A DNA stretch of 64,000 nucleotides from Hyalella azteca (taxonomy: Eukaryota; Arthropoda; Malacostraca; Amphipoda; Hyalellidae), in the NCBI RefSeq assembly GCF_000764305.2, contig NW_025946878.1:24187-88186 (forward strand), read 5' to 3'. The stretch's first letter is position 1, and each line of letters opens with the position of its first letter. The translations under genes were made by a program, and so were the position numbers. Below are positions 22,883 to 33,692 of the stretch, piece after piece. Below the pieces are notes generated by a model. The model was not told where the DNA came from. It saw only the letters and a list, made by a program, of their open reading frames with translations, and did no database searches.

Positions 22883-24850
22883 TCAAGTGTTAGCTTCACT
22901 ACAAACTAAATGTAATGATAGAAAGATTATAAATTAGAAATCATCATTTGTCTCCACATGATTCCAGCATGACTTGTATCAATTGCACCATTCATTGCAT
23001 AAATCCTTCCTGAATAAAATGGATCACTGCAAAATAAATGAGGGGTGATAATGATGGTGTTTTGAATTGTAAACACAATTAATATTTTGTTACACTTCAT
23101 CCCCTTCTACTTCAATAAATAATTTATTGCTTATAAATACATCTGATGAGCTTCAACTAAATGCATCAAATACAATTTTTTCGACTATGGTCCTCTGAAA
23201 AGCAACTTTCTGTCAAATTTACATGAGATTTACATGTCAAAGCAACTTTCTTGTTCAAATTTACATGAGAACCCAAACAAGCTGATACAAGTTCATATCT
23301 CATCATTAATATGGAGTAAAAATATTAATGTTAAATGCTTTTGAACAGTTAATTAAATAAATTTCTGACCTTTCAAGCAAAATGTGTGCGTGCATGTGTG
23401 TTTTTGTGTGTTTTCATGTGGTAACTGTGAAGCTGCCAACCACAACCTCCCTGCAGGGGGGAGGGTTTGTGTTGGGATTTCAAGCTTGAAATTGACAGAA
23501 AGCCTGGAGTGACTTTATGGGGCCATATTTTTCTTACTAGTTACTACTGTCACTTATATTGCTGTGAAAAGTGCATGACTAATCCCTACATTGCATTTCC
23601 AAATGAGCATAGCTCAGGTTCATACTGCCATCAAGACAAAGCATTTCTATGATATATGAACACATATTGTTAATCAGGGTTATCAATAAGAAGATGTACA
23701 ATGGAATGATGCTGAAAAAGCAAATTCATGTAAAAATCATGAAATTAACAAGCATTAAAAATTTTTTTGTAAATTATTTGGTCATTAAAAATTTTTATTT
23801 TGTATTCAAGTTTACACAATAATGGAAGCAAATTGAGTGCAACGTTTTTTTCAAGTAATACACAGAAATAAATCAGTGCGTTAGTTGCAGACATCTCAAC
23901 TGTCTAAAACGCCCAATGTAGCTAAACTAATTGTTCTAAAACGTTTGTTTGCCGTTTTCTCAACAGTTCTCTCTATTTTTGCTCAGCCATTGACAGCCAA
24001 TGCTGCTAGGTGGATGACGTCATGGCAGGACCAATAAGTATAGCGTTAAATTTACATGCAAGTTGGAATTTAATAGTTAACAAAAATTTATAATGGCTTA
24101 AATGTTCCTAAAAAATGCACAAATTTAAATTTTTATGCTTTTATGATATAACTCACGTAAAAACACATTGACAATTAAGCTTTATATTTTCACTTCCATC
24201 ATTGGTGTCAGTTTTCCCGTGCAGTTGTTTATGGTCAAAATATCAACTTTATAATTGTGATTATATAACTAGTTGCAGATATCATGCAATATTGATTAAA
24301 CACATGTACGACATTCACATGCTTTATAGTTTTCATTGTTGGTGTTTTATTGCCTCGAATACAGAGGCAGTTTTGAAGTCATATTGGTTATGAAACATAC
24401 CGCAATTTGTGGTATGGTTGGTTATGAAACATACCGCCACAGTCTGTGTTACTGATGAGCCAGGTAAAAGATCATCGACAGTTAATTCAAGCTTATTCAT
24501 TATTTCTAATAATGTATGTAAAAGGTGTGCCAAAAGATTAACCTGGAGCTTATTATATCATAGACTTGATTTTAGCAAAATAAGTTACATAACAATTCAA
24601 CCTATCCCAAATAAAGTCAAGTATTTATTGGCGGTGCGAGGAATGTTTAAACACCAACACCTCATACAACATTGATCAGTTTAATATAATGTTTACAACA
24701 TTAAACATTTATATTATTTTTTATTTTATTTTTTTAAACATTAAACATACAGCACCATTTAATGATAATAAAACATTTTGAAAACAGATCAATGCAACTT
24801 TATTGCAATTAACCTAACCAAACTAGTATGGGTTTTATACAGGAAATAAA
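22883..24850. other. Intergenic, AT-rich, no gene recognised
   Basis: Holds a TG-rich run (GTGTGCGTGCATGTGTG at about 23385) and a direct repeat of GGTTATGAAACATACCGC at 24386 and 24419. No coding or RNA feature supported. Confidence 0.4.
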
Positions 24851-25045
24851 AGTTACAGTTATTTTTAAGTTCTACCCTCCCTACATGGATGTCTACTTTA
24901 ATCTACCAATCTCAAAAATTAGCTGCATATACATATAAAAAATCAGCCTTTTATTTGTATATATGTGGATTATTTTTGAGATTAGTAGATTAAAGTAGAC
25001 ATCCATGTAGGGAAGGTGAAACATAAAAATAACTGTAAAAATAAC
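24851..25045. mobile_element. Hairpin MITE-like element
   Basis: Near-perfect inverted arms: CCCTACATGGATGTCTACTT at 24879 pairs with the inverse ending at 25012, and pairing extends inward through ATCTCAAAAATTA and outward through ACAGTTATTTTTA at both ends. No coding sequence. Arms of about 80 bp and a loop of AT-rich bases fit a palindromic MITE; the superfamily is not determined. Confidence 0.75.
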
Positions 25046-25254
25046 TGTAAGCAAACTGAAACCTGAAAAAATACCTGTAAGTGGTAACTGGTAACCAGTA
25101 ACAACTAACATGTTGACACTAGTAACAGGCTGAGGTTGACAACATTACACCAAAATCTTTCGTACAGTTTTATTCTGTAATTTATATTATGTATCATGCT
25201 GGTTTTTAAATAATATTTAATACTATTAAGTATAATCTAAATGTTTTATCTATA

Positions 25255-25403
25255 AATGTAGCGGTAGCGCTGTGGCAGCAAAACATCGTATCACTACTTT
25301 AATATGTAGCGGGTGCTACCGCTACATTGCCTTAGATGTAGCGCCGCTACCGCTACTGAAAATATAGCAGCCGCTACATGTAGCGCACTACTGCCCACCT
25401 CTG
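25255..25403 (-). mobile_element. hAT-like terminal sequence (GTAGCG repeats)
   Basis: Many GTAGCGG/CCGCTAC words in both orientations, ending at ACTGCCCACCTCTG (minus strand CAGAGGTGGGCAGT), a terminus of hAT type. The matching opposite end was not found nearby, so this may be a solo or truncated end. Confidence 0.5.
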
Positions 25404-26789
25404 CACAAATGTCTATTTCACCTGTTATTATGAACCTTCCACATCTTCTCCAATGTAAAATAAGTTGTAAAATAAGAGAAAAAACAGATTTTTGATTATT
25501 ATTAAAAGAAATGTGAAATGATTGTATTAGCCCCCAAGTTTTGGAAATCTATCCAGTATTTCAGATTAGCTTGCCAAGCTGCAAGTGGATTATTGAAGCT
25601 GCAAATTCATGAAATTTTAAACAGTAAATGCCTTTTTCAGGTTGCGAAAAGCCATTTTGGGCTACAGACTTGGGTTGTGCACACATATTATGCAAAATTT
25701 TCAATTTTATTCTAGAAATAGCAATACATACATTTAGTGGCAATAGAGCATGTAATGACTTGTCCAAGGTGTAGCATAATGCAATAAAATGATTCTGGCG
25801 GGTTAGCAAGTCATGGTCATGGAACTAGACTTAGACTTGGCCTTAGTGTCCTGAAAAACTGACCTATTACTTCTCCCTTATCTAGTAGCCACTACCAGGA
25901 TGGGCAATGACAACAACAGCCATGGCCTATTGTGCAATGCAAAAACTAATGAATCACTCAATTTTTCTGTCAAATGAGCTTTATGCCACTTTTTAAGAGA
26001 AATATTATTGTTTAGTTGTGCATTTATTTACCACACCATGTCATGTTCCCTCAATGCACACCATCTGTTTTGTGCCACCAGGAAGAATAAAAGAGGCCAC
26101 CACCTTTAATTTCAGCTGAGCTGAAGAGCAAATTTGGAATTCCCAGCAAGACTTTTCTGTCAAATAATTGATTGTTACAATTCTAAAGAAATAAAAAACC
26201 ACTATAAATCTCTGCAACTTGATGTATTCTCCATTGTTTCTGTACTACATTGCAATAACAGTTGTGTTGACTCAGTTATGAATGACACAGTTATTGTGTT
26301 CATTAATGTATACAAGCATTAATAAATATGATTTTAACACTATTGAATACATTGATGTGTAATGGTCAATTAAGCAAATACATCTATAATAACAAATAAG
26401 TATTGCTTAATGATTAGATGATTAGGTTCTAATAACTAATGTTATGATGAAGATGAAATAGAGTTCAGATATTTTAACACCTTTGATATAGAACCTCAAT
26501 TTAGCAATGCTTATACTTCTATGTAGGTATTGTTTGGAAGAATTTGTTCTTTTAGCAGGTTTAACATTGTTAACAAATTAAAAATGTCCATCAGTACTTC
26601 TATTTTCTAGTCAACTGTGCAAACTAATAATAATTGTTTGATATATTTCTAGGTATATACAAAATATTGATAGCCATGTTTTTGGAACCAAAATATGGCT
26701 TTGATGTCTATGATGTTGAATTCTATGTCTATTTCAAGACATTTTCTATTATATATGCCACATTCAAACATTGCCAAGTGTTATGTATC
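25404..26789. other. Intergenic, no feature recognised
   Basis: AT-rich; short frames on both strands without domains or homologous counterparts in the window. Confidence 0.4.
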
Positions 26790-27099
26790 AAATATTGCTG
26801 ATGCATGCATAAAGCAATTAATTGTGTGCTTAGTAACTTGGGACAAATGAATTTTGTTGCATACGTTAAAATTAAAGCCCACTTTTCTGCCTCTATCGCA
26901 CTTTACAATTTCCTGTATCCCTCCAGTGTTACTACTATTGCTGTCAACAATATAGTTTAAAAACTTCAACCTTAGTGATTTATAACTAGCATCACATTTG
27001 GTGATGGCATTCATCACCAAAGAATGCAGTGTTGTGCTGCACCAACTCTCCAATGCTGCAGTCATGAGTGGCAGATGCCCTGAGCCAAGCCTCACTCAG
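26790..27099 (+). promoter_or_regulatory. Upstream segment of gene B, possible non-coding 5' exon
   Basis: Homologous to 7960-8312. It ends at CTCACTCAG followed by GTATCT, a plausible donor about 315 bp before the acidic exon, so it may include a 5' UTR exon. No promoter element was identified. The homology shows only that the segment is repeated, not its role. Confidence 0.35.
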
Positions 27100-27415
27100 G
27101 TATCTCCTGGGGCCCATAAAGGTGAGCAAGATTCCATGTGCCTCACAAATCATTCATTATTATACAGTGGAAGAACTGAGGTTAAATCAATTTATTGATT
27201 AAATTTTCAATTCTTAGGAGTTTCAATACAAGATCTGATAACTATGTATGTGAATTTGTCACTTAAGTCTCACTTATCTGAGCGATATTAGTATTTATAG
27301 ATAGCTCACATCTATAGCTTACATGACTCATTAACTTTGTGAGCATTATATTTACTGTGAGATAGCTTGCTTCATATTTCAGTGATACCTGTACACTAAT
27401 GTTCATATTTTCCAG

Positions 27416-27537
27416 CCTTGGAAAAGGTTGACCGTATGCCAGTCCTCAAAGTTTCTGCTGCCTCTATCAAGGAGGAGCCTGAGTTTGAAAGTGAAGAAGT
27501 ATACATCAAAGATGAACCATTTTTATATGGAAATGAA
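27416..27537 (+). CDS. Zinc-finger gene B, acidic exon with IKEEP motif
   Basis: Starts after the acceptor TATTTTCCAG and ends at GGAAATGAA followed by GTAAGT, a strong donor. The frame contains MPVLKVSAASIKEEPEFE and EEVYIKDEPFLYGNE. The I-K-E-E and I-K-D-E motifs fit the SUMO attachment consensus and are typical of N-terminal regions of arthropod C2H2 proteins. The exon ends in phase 0, as required by the next exon at 28359. The ATG at 27436 is a possible start; the exon could also continue an upstream frame (27418 onward is open). Confidence 0.75.
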
Positions 27538-28124
27538 GTAAGTGGAGTTGATGTGCAACTAAATGTTTAGCAAAGCATTTCAAAAATTCCTGCATAAAAT
27601 TCCATAAAAAATAAGCACAGTGCTACTTCTGTAATCAAATCTCCAAACTAGGCATCAGGAGACAGATCTTAACCAAATAGTAAATCTGAAATATTGTGCA
27701 GTTATAATTAGGCATGATGCACCCTCATCTTCATTCAATAATTGGGTGAAAATTATGAAAATTTAATTTGTAATTACTTGCATTAGGTGTGCTATTCTAA
27801 ACCCAAACTCATCAATTTTTTCTCCATAGTTGTCTGTTGTCTAATAGATGATGAGACGTCAGTACAATTCAAATAAAGAATTTCCTTCGACATTTGTTAA
27901 TGCCAATTTATATAAAATACTTTTTAAATGTGTGTACTTGTCTCTAAAGTTGCCTCTTATCTTTATATCTCCATTTTAATTTGAAAACTGGCAAGGGAAA
28001 TATTTGCATTGTGAAGCATTGATATGAGAAGATGCTTCAAATCCAGTTATTTGTGATGTGCTATAGAGAAATTAAGAACTTGCAGGGAATTATATTAGAG
28101 TGTACCTATATTATTTCCTTGCTC

Positions 28125-28358
28125 ATAAAATGCACATATTACTGCCAGCCACATCAACATTGTCCTCCCCTTCTCCCAGTTAGAGACAAGAGTCACATAC
28201 TATATCTTTTGTTGTAAAATGCATTCATCACTGCCAGCCACATCAACATAGTCCTCCACTTCTCCTAGTAAGTCACAAGAGTCACATACTATATCTTTCC
28301 TTGTAAAATTCACACATCGCTGCCTGCTACATCAACATTGTCCTCCACTATTTCCCAG
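28125..28358 (+). repeat. 89-bp tandem repeat over the intron acceptor region of gene B
   Basis: Three copies, marked by CATCAACATTGTCCTCC-like words at 28152, 28241 and 28330, spaced 89 bp. Each carries a C/T-rich stretch and an AG (TCTCCCAG, TCTCCTAG, TTTCCCAG). Only the last is joined to the exon frame conserved with gene A. Confidence 0.8.
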
Positions 28359-28493
28359 TCTTGTTCAACTGCACATCTCAGCCCTGCGCGTGCACACTCC
28401 TCTTATGTGCCGTGCAAGATGGAAGCTCAAGTTGAGGCGCATGACGCCCACCCAAACTCCTCACAGAACATTTCCACTCTGTTGTCAAATCAG
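28359..28493 (+). CDS. Zinc-finger gene B, linker exon
   Basis: 45 codons between TTTCCCAG and CAG followed by GTAAGTA. The peptide contains CSTAHLSPARAHSSYVPCK and ends NSSQNISTLLSNQ. It is the counterpart of 928-1041 in gene A, with the same phase (0/0) and same ends, seven codons longer at the N-terminal side. It joins directly to FGEGASAPASRDSD at 29607. Confidence 0.8.
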
Positions 28494-29606
28494 GTAAGTA
28501 TAGGTAATTTAAGCTTTTTCAAATTTACACTGAGCAATGATTTTTTTAGAGATGCTCTAATTTCTTTTTAAATCACCATTGCTCCATGTTATTGTTAATT
28601 TATTGCATGTAATAGACGCCTAACAAGTACTGGTAGAGAGACTGGGTACATGTGCCATTTTCTTGTACATCAATCCATTTTTCATTTTTAGAAAAAGATG
28701 GCCATACATTTGATTACTCCTAACATGGATCATGGATTTGAAATTCAGAGTGACGATATTGTTTGCTGGTTTGTTGTGGCAACCAGTTATTGTATGTAAG
28801 ATGACATTTTAAACCATTTGTAGGTGTTTAGTTTGTGGAAGAAGATATAGAGGTCCATATTGGACAGGCGTCAATTATGGGAGAATAGATGGATTAGTAA
28901 GGTTGTTGTAGAGGTAGTCCTTGTCATGTCCATACAATGTTCCTAATAGGGCTTTTGGTATGTTATTGCGTTCTGAGGCTTGTGCTATGGTAGTTTTTTT
29001 ATGGGCGGTGAAATGAAAGGGAGTATGGCATGAAAAGTTTTGCCAAGGATTTTTAGGTTGTGTTTAACTAGAAGAAGTTGGGTTCTTGATTTTGACTTGA
29101 GAGTGGTAACAGTATGGGGATGTGTGTGGTATTATGAGGGTGTTGCTTTAGGTTTCTTTATTTTAGTGGTTTAAAAGATTGGGCATCACCTTGCTTACAA
29201 AGTGTCATTGGCAAAACCATAGCCCTAATGAAAATCAGTTTCCAAATTTAAAATTAATGTACCTGAGATAACGTGAAAGTAATGCATCAAACTCGAAACA
29301 CGATTTATCATTTTCATTGAAGTTTTATCTGTGTTTGAATTGGTCAAGCCAGAATCTACTGCTTAAGTTGAGACCAGGTAATTGTAACTCATTTATTTGC
29401 TTAGACCAATGATTAATACTGAGTAATTCTTGCATGAACCAAAACAATCTAGGTGAAAATTCACTAATTTGGAAAAGTTTTATCACAATTTTTATTTCTA
29501 TCACAAAATATAATGCATTTTACTGAGGATCAATCTTGAAAGTCAACAGTTCAATGTAGCTTTTATTAATATTGAAGATTGTTTTACTTTGTATTTTCAT
29601 TATTAG
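28494..29606 (+). other. Intron of gene B
   Basis: Similar to the last kilobase of the gene A intron (3.4-4.37 kb). It lacks the 205-bp repeats and about 2.2 kb found in the gene A intron. Ends with the acceptor TTTTCATTATTAG. Confidence 0.65.
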
Positions 29607-30818
29607 TTTGGCGAAGGTGCATCTGCACCAGCATCAAGGGACTCTGATGGCGATGCTGACGTCTCTGGGTTGTCCACCTCCCAGCAGCACATCAGGATTG
29701 TATGTCACCAGCATGGATTGGTGTCTGCAGGTGCAAGCAAACTACAGCAGCACACTAATCTGGAACATCCTGCATCAGGACCCCACCGCTGCTGTGAATA
29801 CACCTCTACTTCAGGGAGTGGTCTACAGCAGCACAATAATTCTTTGCATTCGATGGAAACATCATTTAAGTTCCCAGCCTGTAAACAATCAGGTACCACA
29901 AGTGAAACAATGCAAAAGCATATCAAATCCAAATCTTCAATTCATCCTTTATCAATTAATTCATCGCTGAAAAGATTTTGCTGCTCTGAGTGTGATTATG
30001 CTTGCACCACAAATATGAACTTGAAAAGACATTTTCTCTACAAACATTCAACAGAAATACCTAATCAGTGCTCTGTGTGTGATTATGCATGCATTGCAAG
30101 AAGTGACTTGAAAAAACATTTTCTTCACAAGCATTCAACAGAAAAACCTTTTCAGTGCTCTGAGTGTGATTATGCTTGCACCAAAAAATGGGACTTGAAA
30201 CGACATCTTCTTTACAAACATTCAACAGAAAAGCCTTTTCAGTGCTCCAAGTGTGATTACGCTTGCACCACAACTGGGACCTTGAAAAGTCATATCCTCT
30301 TCCAACATTCAACAGTGAAACTTTTTCAGTGCTCCGAGTGTAATTATGCTTGCACAACAACTGGGACATTGAAAAGTCATTTGCGTTATAAACATTCAAC
30401 AGATAAACTTATTCAGTGCTCTAAGTGTGATTATGCTTGCATCACGAAAAGCAACTTAAAAAGACATTTACGTTGTAAACATTCAACAGAAAAACCTTTT
30501 CAGTGCTCCAAGTGTGATTATGCTTGCTCTGCAAAAGGCGACTTGAAAAGACACTGGCGTTATAAACATTCAACGGAAAAACCTTTTCAGTGCTCCGAGT
30601 GTAATTATGCTTGCACCACAACTGGGACCTTGAAAACTCATATCCTCTTCAAACATCCAACAGAAAAGAATGTTCACTGTCCCAAGTGTGATTATGCTTG
30701 CACCACAAAAGGGAACTTGAAAAGACATTTTCTTTGTAAACATTCAACGGAAAAACCTGTACAATGCTCTGAGTGTGATATGAGTGTGATCATGCTTGCA
30801 CCACAAAAAGGTACTTGA
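29607..30818 (+). CDS. Zinc-finger gene B, terminal exon with C2H2 array, C-terminus frameshifted
   Basis: Terminal coding exon of a C2H2 protein. After a Gly/Ser/Ala-rich start (FGEGASAPASRD) come a degenerate finger (CCEYTSTSGSGLQQHNNSLH) and nine regular fingers with spacing C-x2-C-x12-H-x4-H, from CCSECDYACTTNMNLKRHF to CPKCDYACTTKGNLKRHF, joined by HSTEKPFQ-like linkers. The tenth is cut after CSECD because TGAGTGTGAT is repeated at 30770 and 30781, shifting the frame to a TGA at 30816-30818. The original frame downstream still encodes a finger end and QKDPSEL with TAA at 30869-30871, as in gene A. The protein is expected to be nuclear; its target is unknown. A finger tract with GTLKSH motifs has three near-identical units, indicating local duplication. 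Confidence 0.88.
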   Translation, partial: FGEGASAPASRDSDGDADVSGLSTSQQHIRIVCHQHGLVSAGASKLQQHTNLEHPASGPHRCCEYTSTSGSGLQQHNNSLHSMETSFKFPACKQSGTTSETMQKHIKSKSSIHPLSINSSLKRFCCSECDYACTTNMNLKRHFLYKHSTEIPNQCSVCDYACIARSDLKKHFLHKHSTEKPFQCSECDYACTKKWDLKRHLLYKHSTEKPFQCSKCDYACTTTGTLKSHILFQHSTVKLFQCSECNYACTTTGTLKSHLRYKHSTDKLIQCSKCDYACITKSNLKRHLRCKHSTEKPFQCSKCDYACSAKGDLKRHWRYKHSTEKPFQCSECNYACTTTGTLKTHILFKHPTEKNVHCPKCDYACTTKGNLKRHFLCKHSTEKPVQCSECDMSVIMLAPQKGT

Positions 30819-31092
30819 AAAGACATTTTTTACGCAGGCATTCAGCTCAAAAAGACCCATCTGAGCTCTAAGTGTATCGGATATGCATGTTTGAACAGCA
30901 TCTGCTCTCTAGAGGCCATCAGAAACTGCTTCAGTGACCCAGGTGTGAGGATGCATGTGAATCTAGGAAGTTTGACACAGGAAACAAGTGAAGAACGTGT
31001 GATCTTTTAAGACAACAGGACCAAGCTATTTAGGGTACCTAACCCAAGGCACCCATTGCCAACAAGGAAGAGGGGGAACTTATGTCCGAAAA
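30819..31092 (+). other. Former coding end and 3' flank of gene B
   Basis: 30819-30871 is the displaced end of the last finger in the original frame. The next 200 bases match the 3' flank of gene A (CATCAGAAACTGCTTCAGTG). Homology ends near 31075, just before an inserted DNA element. Confidence 0.7.
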
Positions 31093-31851
31093 CAGTGGCG
31101 TCATTAGATCATTTTTGGGAGGCTTGGGCCTTCTAAATAATTTTATGTTCATTTATTAATATCAAGAATTTTTTGTGCTCACGATGTTCAAATTATTTCT
31201 CACCCCTTGTCCGATATTCGTATTGTAAAGCAACGTCACTTGGACCATTTTTAGCGCCTAATTTTTGAAGATTTTCTTTAACAAATAGTAGTCACATAGA
31301 TATAAAACGTATCTTTTTATTGCATTTGGAGGTACTTCTCACGGTACTCAAGAACCATCAACACAATTTTCCTAAGGTAAGAACTTTTTAAGTCTAGGGT
31401 TTTCTTTTTTCAAATGTCAAAATGGTCCAAGTCACCCCGTTTTACGGTAGCTTATCATGGCATTTCATCTGAGGTAGGCATCTCTTATCGATGAGATACA
31501 GAACTAGTCTCATGGTCCGAGCTTCACCTCAATAATTTGCTGAGTTTCAGCCACGACACCTATAACTGCAATACTCCGCTTGTGTTTTGTATAATTATTG
31601 TTTATATCCTGTGTATGCCTGTATTCTATATGAATTGCCCTAATAAATTTTTGCTCTCGCCAGATACCGTTCCCCCCTGAAAAACCAGTCGATCTATGAG
31701 AGATTTTATAATGATGTTTTCTCACAATATAAAGCGCCTAGATATAAATGTAAATGAATAATCATTTAACCAGTCATTAGAAATTAAATATGATCATCAA
31801 TCTTAGTGGGCTTAGCCCTCCCCTGTCCACCAAACCGTAGTGACGCCTCTG
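31093..31851. mobile_element. Non-autonomous hAT-like element
   Basis: Inverted ends CAGTGGCGTCATTAG (31093) and, on the minus strand from 31851, CAGAGGCGTCACTAC. No transposase. Flanking 8-mers do not show a clear duplication. It contains the small element at 31221-31449. Superfamily assignment rests on the CAG-start termini only. Confidence 0.55.
31221..31449. mobile_element. Small TIR element related to the 20774-21747 foldback element
   Basis: About 229 bp. Left end GTAAAGCAACGTCACTTGGA (31225) is the inverse of TCCAAGTCACCCCGTTTTAC (31426). The right end closely matches TCTAAGTTACCCCATTTTAC at 21724, so both elements share a terminal consensus GTAAAAYGGGGTRACTTRGA. It is inside the hAT-like element. 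Confidence 0.72.
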
Positions 31852-33404
31852 ACCTACATGCTGTAACGCTGAGCCATCACGTCCACTGAACTCTCATCAA
31901 CAATATTACAGTTATGTATTCTTGTTTAGAATGTAGATACATAACATATTCTGATTATTGTATGTATTAACAAATCAGAATACGGTCAACTTCCTCGCCA
32001 AGAGGTGCAAAAGTACCCAAAATCACAGGTCCAAAAATGGTTGAACTATATAAGGTTGACCTACGAGGATTTCCGACTTTCAGTTCAGCTTTTTTGTTAC
32101 GTCTCTGACATCGAGAAACGTAAACAATCCCGTCATTCCCATGACGGATTGGTTAACTGGTTTGATCGCATTTCGGTGAATGGCTAATGCCCGCGACGTC
32201 ACTGAGATCAGTGACGACACAGGCGAAAAACAAACTACATCCTCAAAAATGAGCTTCTCATGCGTCAACCTCATACTAGTTCAACCAAGGGTCCAACGGT
32301 CATCCTCAAGGTTGACCTGTGGCGGAAGCCCTTTAGCGTCCAACTGCACATATACGTTGCCTTTCAAAATTGCGTTGTTCTTTTATGTACGAAGCTCATT
32401 TATTTAAATGGAGAAATATATCGAGCTTAATATTAGGCTGTACTATAACCAGGTGGACGTTTCACTAAATCAATTTCAGCTATGTGATTTGGCCAAAAAA
32501 ATTGGTTCACCCCATCTCTTAATTTGGCTTAGCCTTAGGAAGATGAAGCGGAGTAGGTTTAGGTAAATAGTCATTTAACCGCGTCATCTGACGAATGTGC
32601 CAGATTCAGACATGTCTGAATCAATGTCTATGTCCGGGGAGGGGGTGGGGAGGGAGATCAGACAGTGAAGACCGCCTGACACTTTTTTAACAAATTTTCG
32701 CAAATTGTTTTCCACGAATAATATAGCTGAATTGAGTATAGTTTTATACACTTTACTTTACACTTTAAGCTATTTACTGACAACGTTCTTCGCCTAATAT
32801 CAGTAAATTGTTAATCATTTTTATTCACTTCGTTTTCTCGTATTGTGCTATAGGTACGCTTAGTTTTAATTAACGTCTTTTTGTAGCTTGTACGACTAAT
32901 TAACTTGGCGTTTAGTGCTCTCCGTGAAAAAGAATGGGACAAAAGTAATTCATAATTTACAGAACTTGTGCGATAAGCGTAATGCCAATAAATAACTTTA
33001 CTTTTAATTATGTCCTTATCGGTTAGCATTCTATAAACTTATGCGTGGAAAATGGTCTGTGTAAATTAAACCTAATCTGCACTGGTTTGCGGGAAAACGC
33101 CCTAATTTGTAATAAATTCCGTAAAAAAATAACCACGAATCTCACAGCCTTGTCTGTCGAGATACTCTTCAACTGAGATCTATTCTTGTTGTCAGATCAA
33201 TAATATTTTAGCTATTTTGATCTATAATTATTAAGGTAGATCAGTTAGCAAACTACGTATACACTTTGAGAGCCAAGTGAGCAGCTCCGCGCGGCGGTAG
33301 CGAGCTGTGCCGCTGTCAAACACTCAAACTTACGATACATCAGTGTTCAGTGAGCAACCGAGTCGCTGCGCTCAAATCTCTCATTTCATGTAGTTTTTTG
33401 TTAA
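31852..33404. other. Intergenic, no gene recognised
   Basis: A small perfect palindrome around CGTCACTGAGATCAGTGACG at 32196-32215 and a GC-rich patch (GCTCCGCGCGGCGGTAGCGA, 33283) stand out. No coding support. Confidence 0.4.
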
Positions 33405-33692
33405 TGGCGACGGATCCTACGAAATGCAACGTATCCTATACAATGCAACGTATCCTTCGTAATACAAAGTATCCTCAAAGTTTCATTTCGTAGGATAAGT
33501 TGTATTTTGTAGGATACTTTGTATTACGTAAGATTCGTTGTATTGCTTAGGATACGTTGTATTACGTAGAATACGTTGTATTACGTAGGATACGTTGCAG
33601 TACGTAGGATACGATGTATTACGTAGGATACGTTGTATTACGTAGGTTGCTTTGTATTTCCTAAGATACGTTCTGTTACATAGGATACGTTG
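33405..33692. repeat. 19-bp minisatellite with an internal orientation switch
   Basis: Unit close to GGATACGTTGTATTACGTA. From 33405 to about 33475 three to four units run on the minus strand (CAACGTATCCT...), then from about 33485 to 33692 about eleven units run on the plus strand. Neighbouring units differ by one to four bases. Confidence 0.88.
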
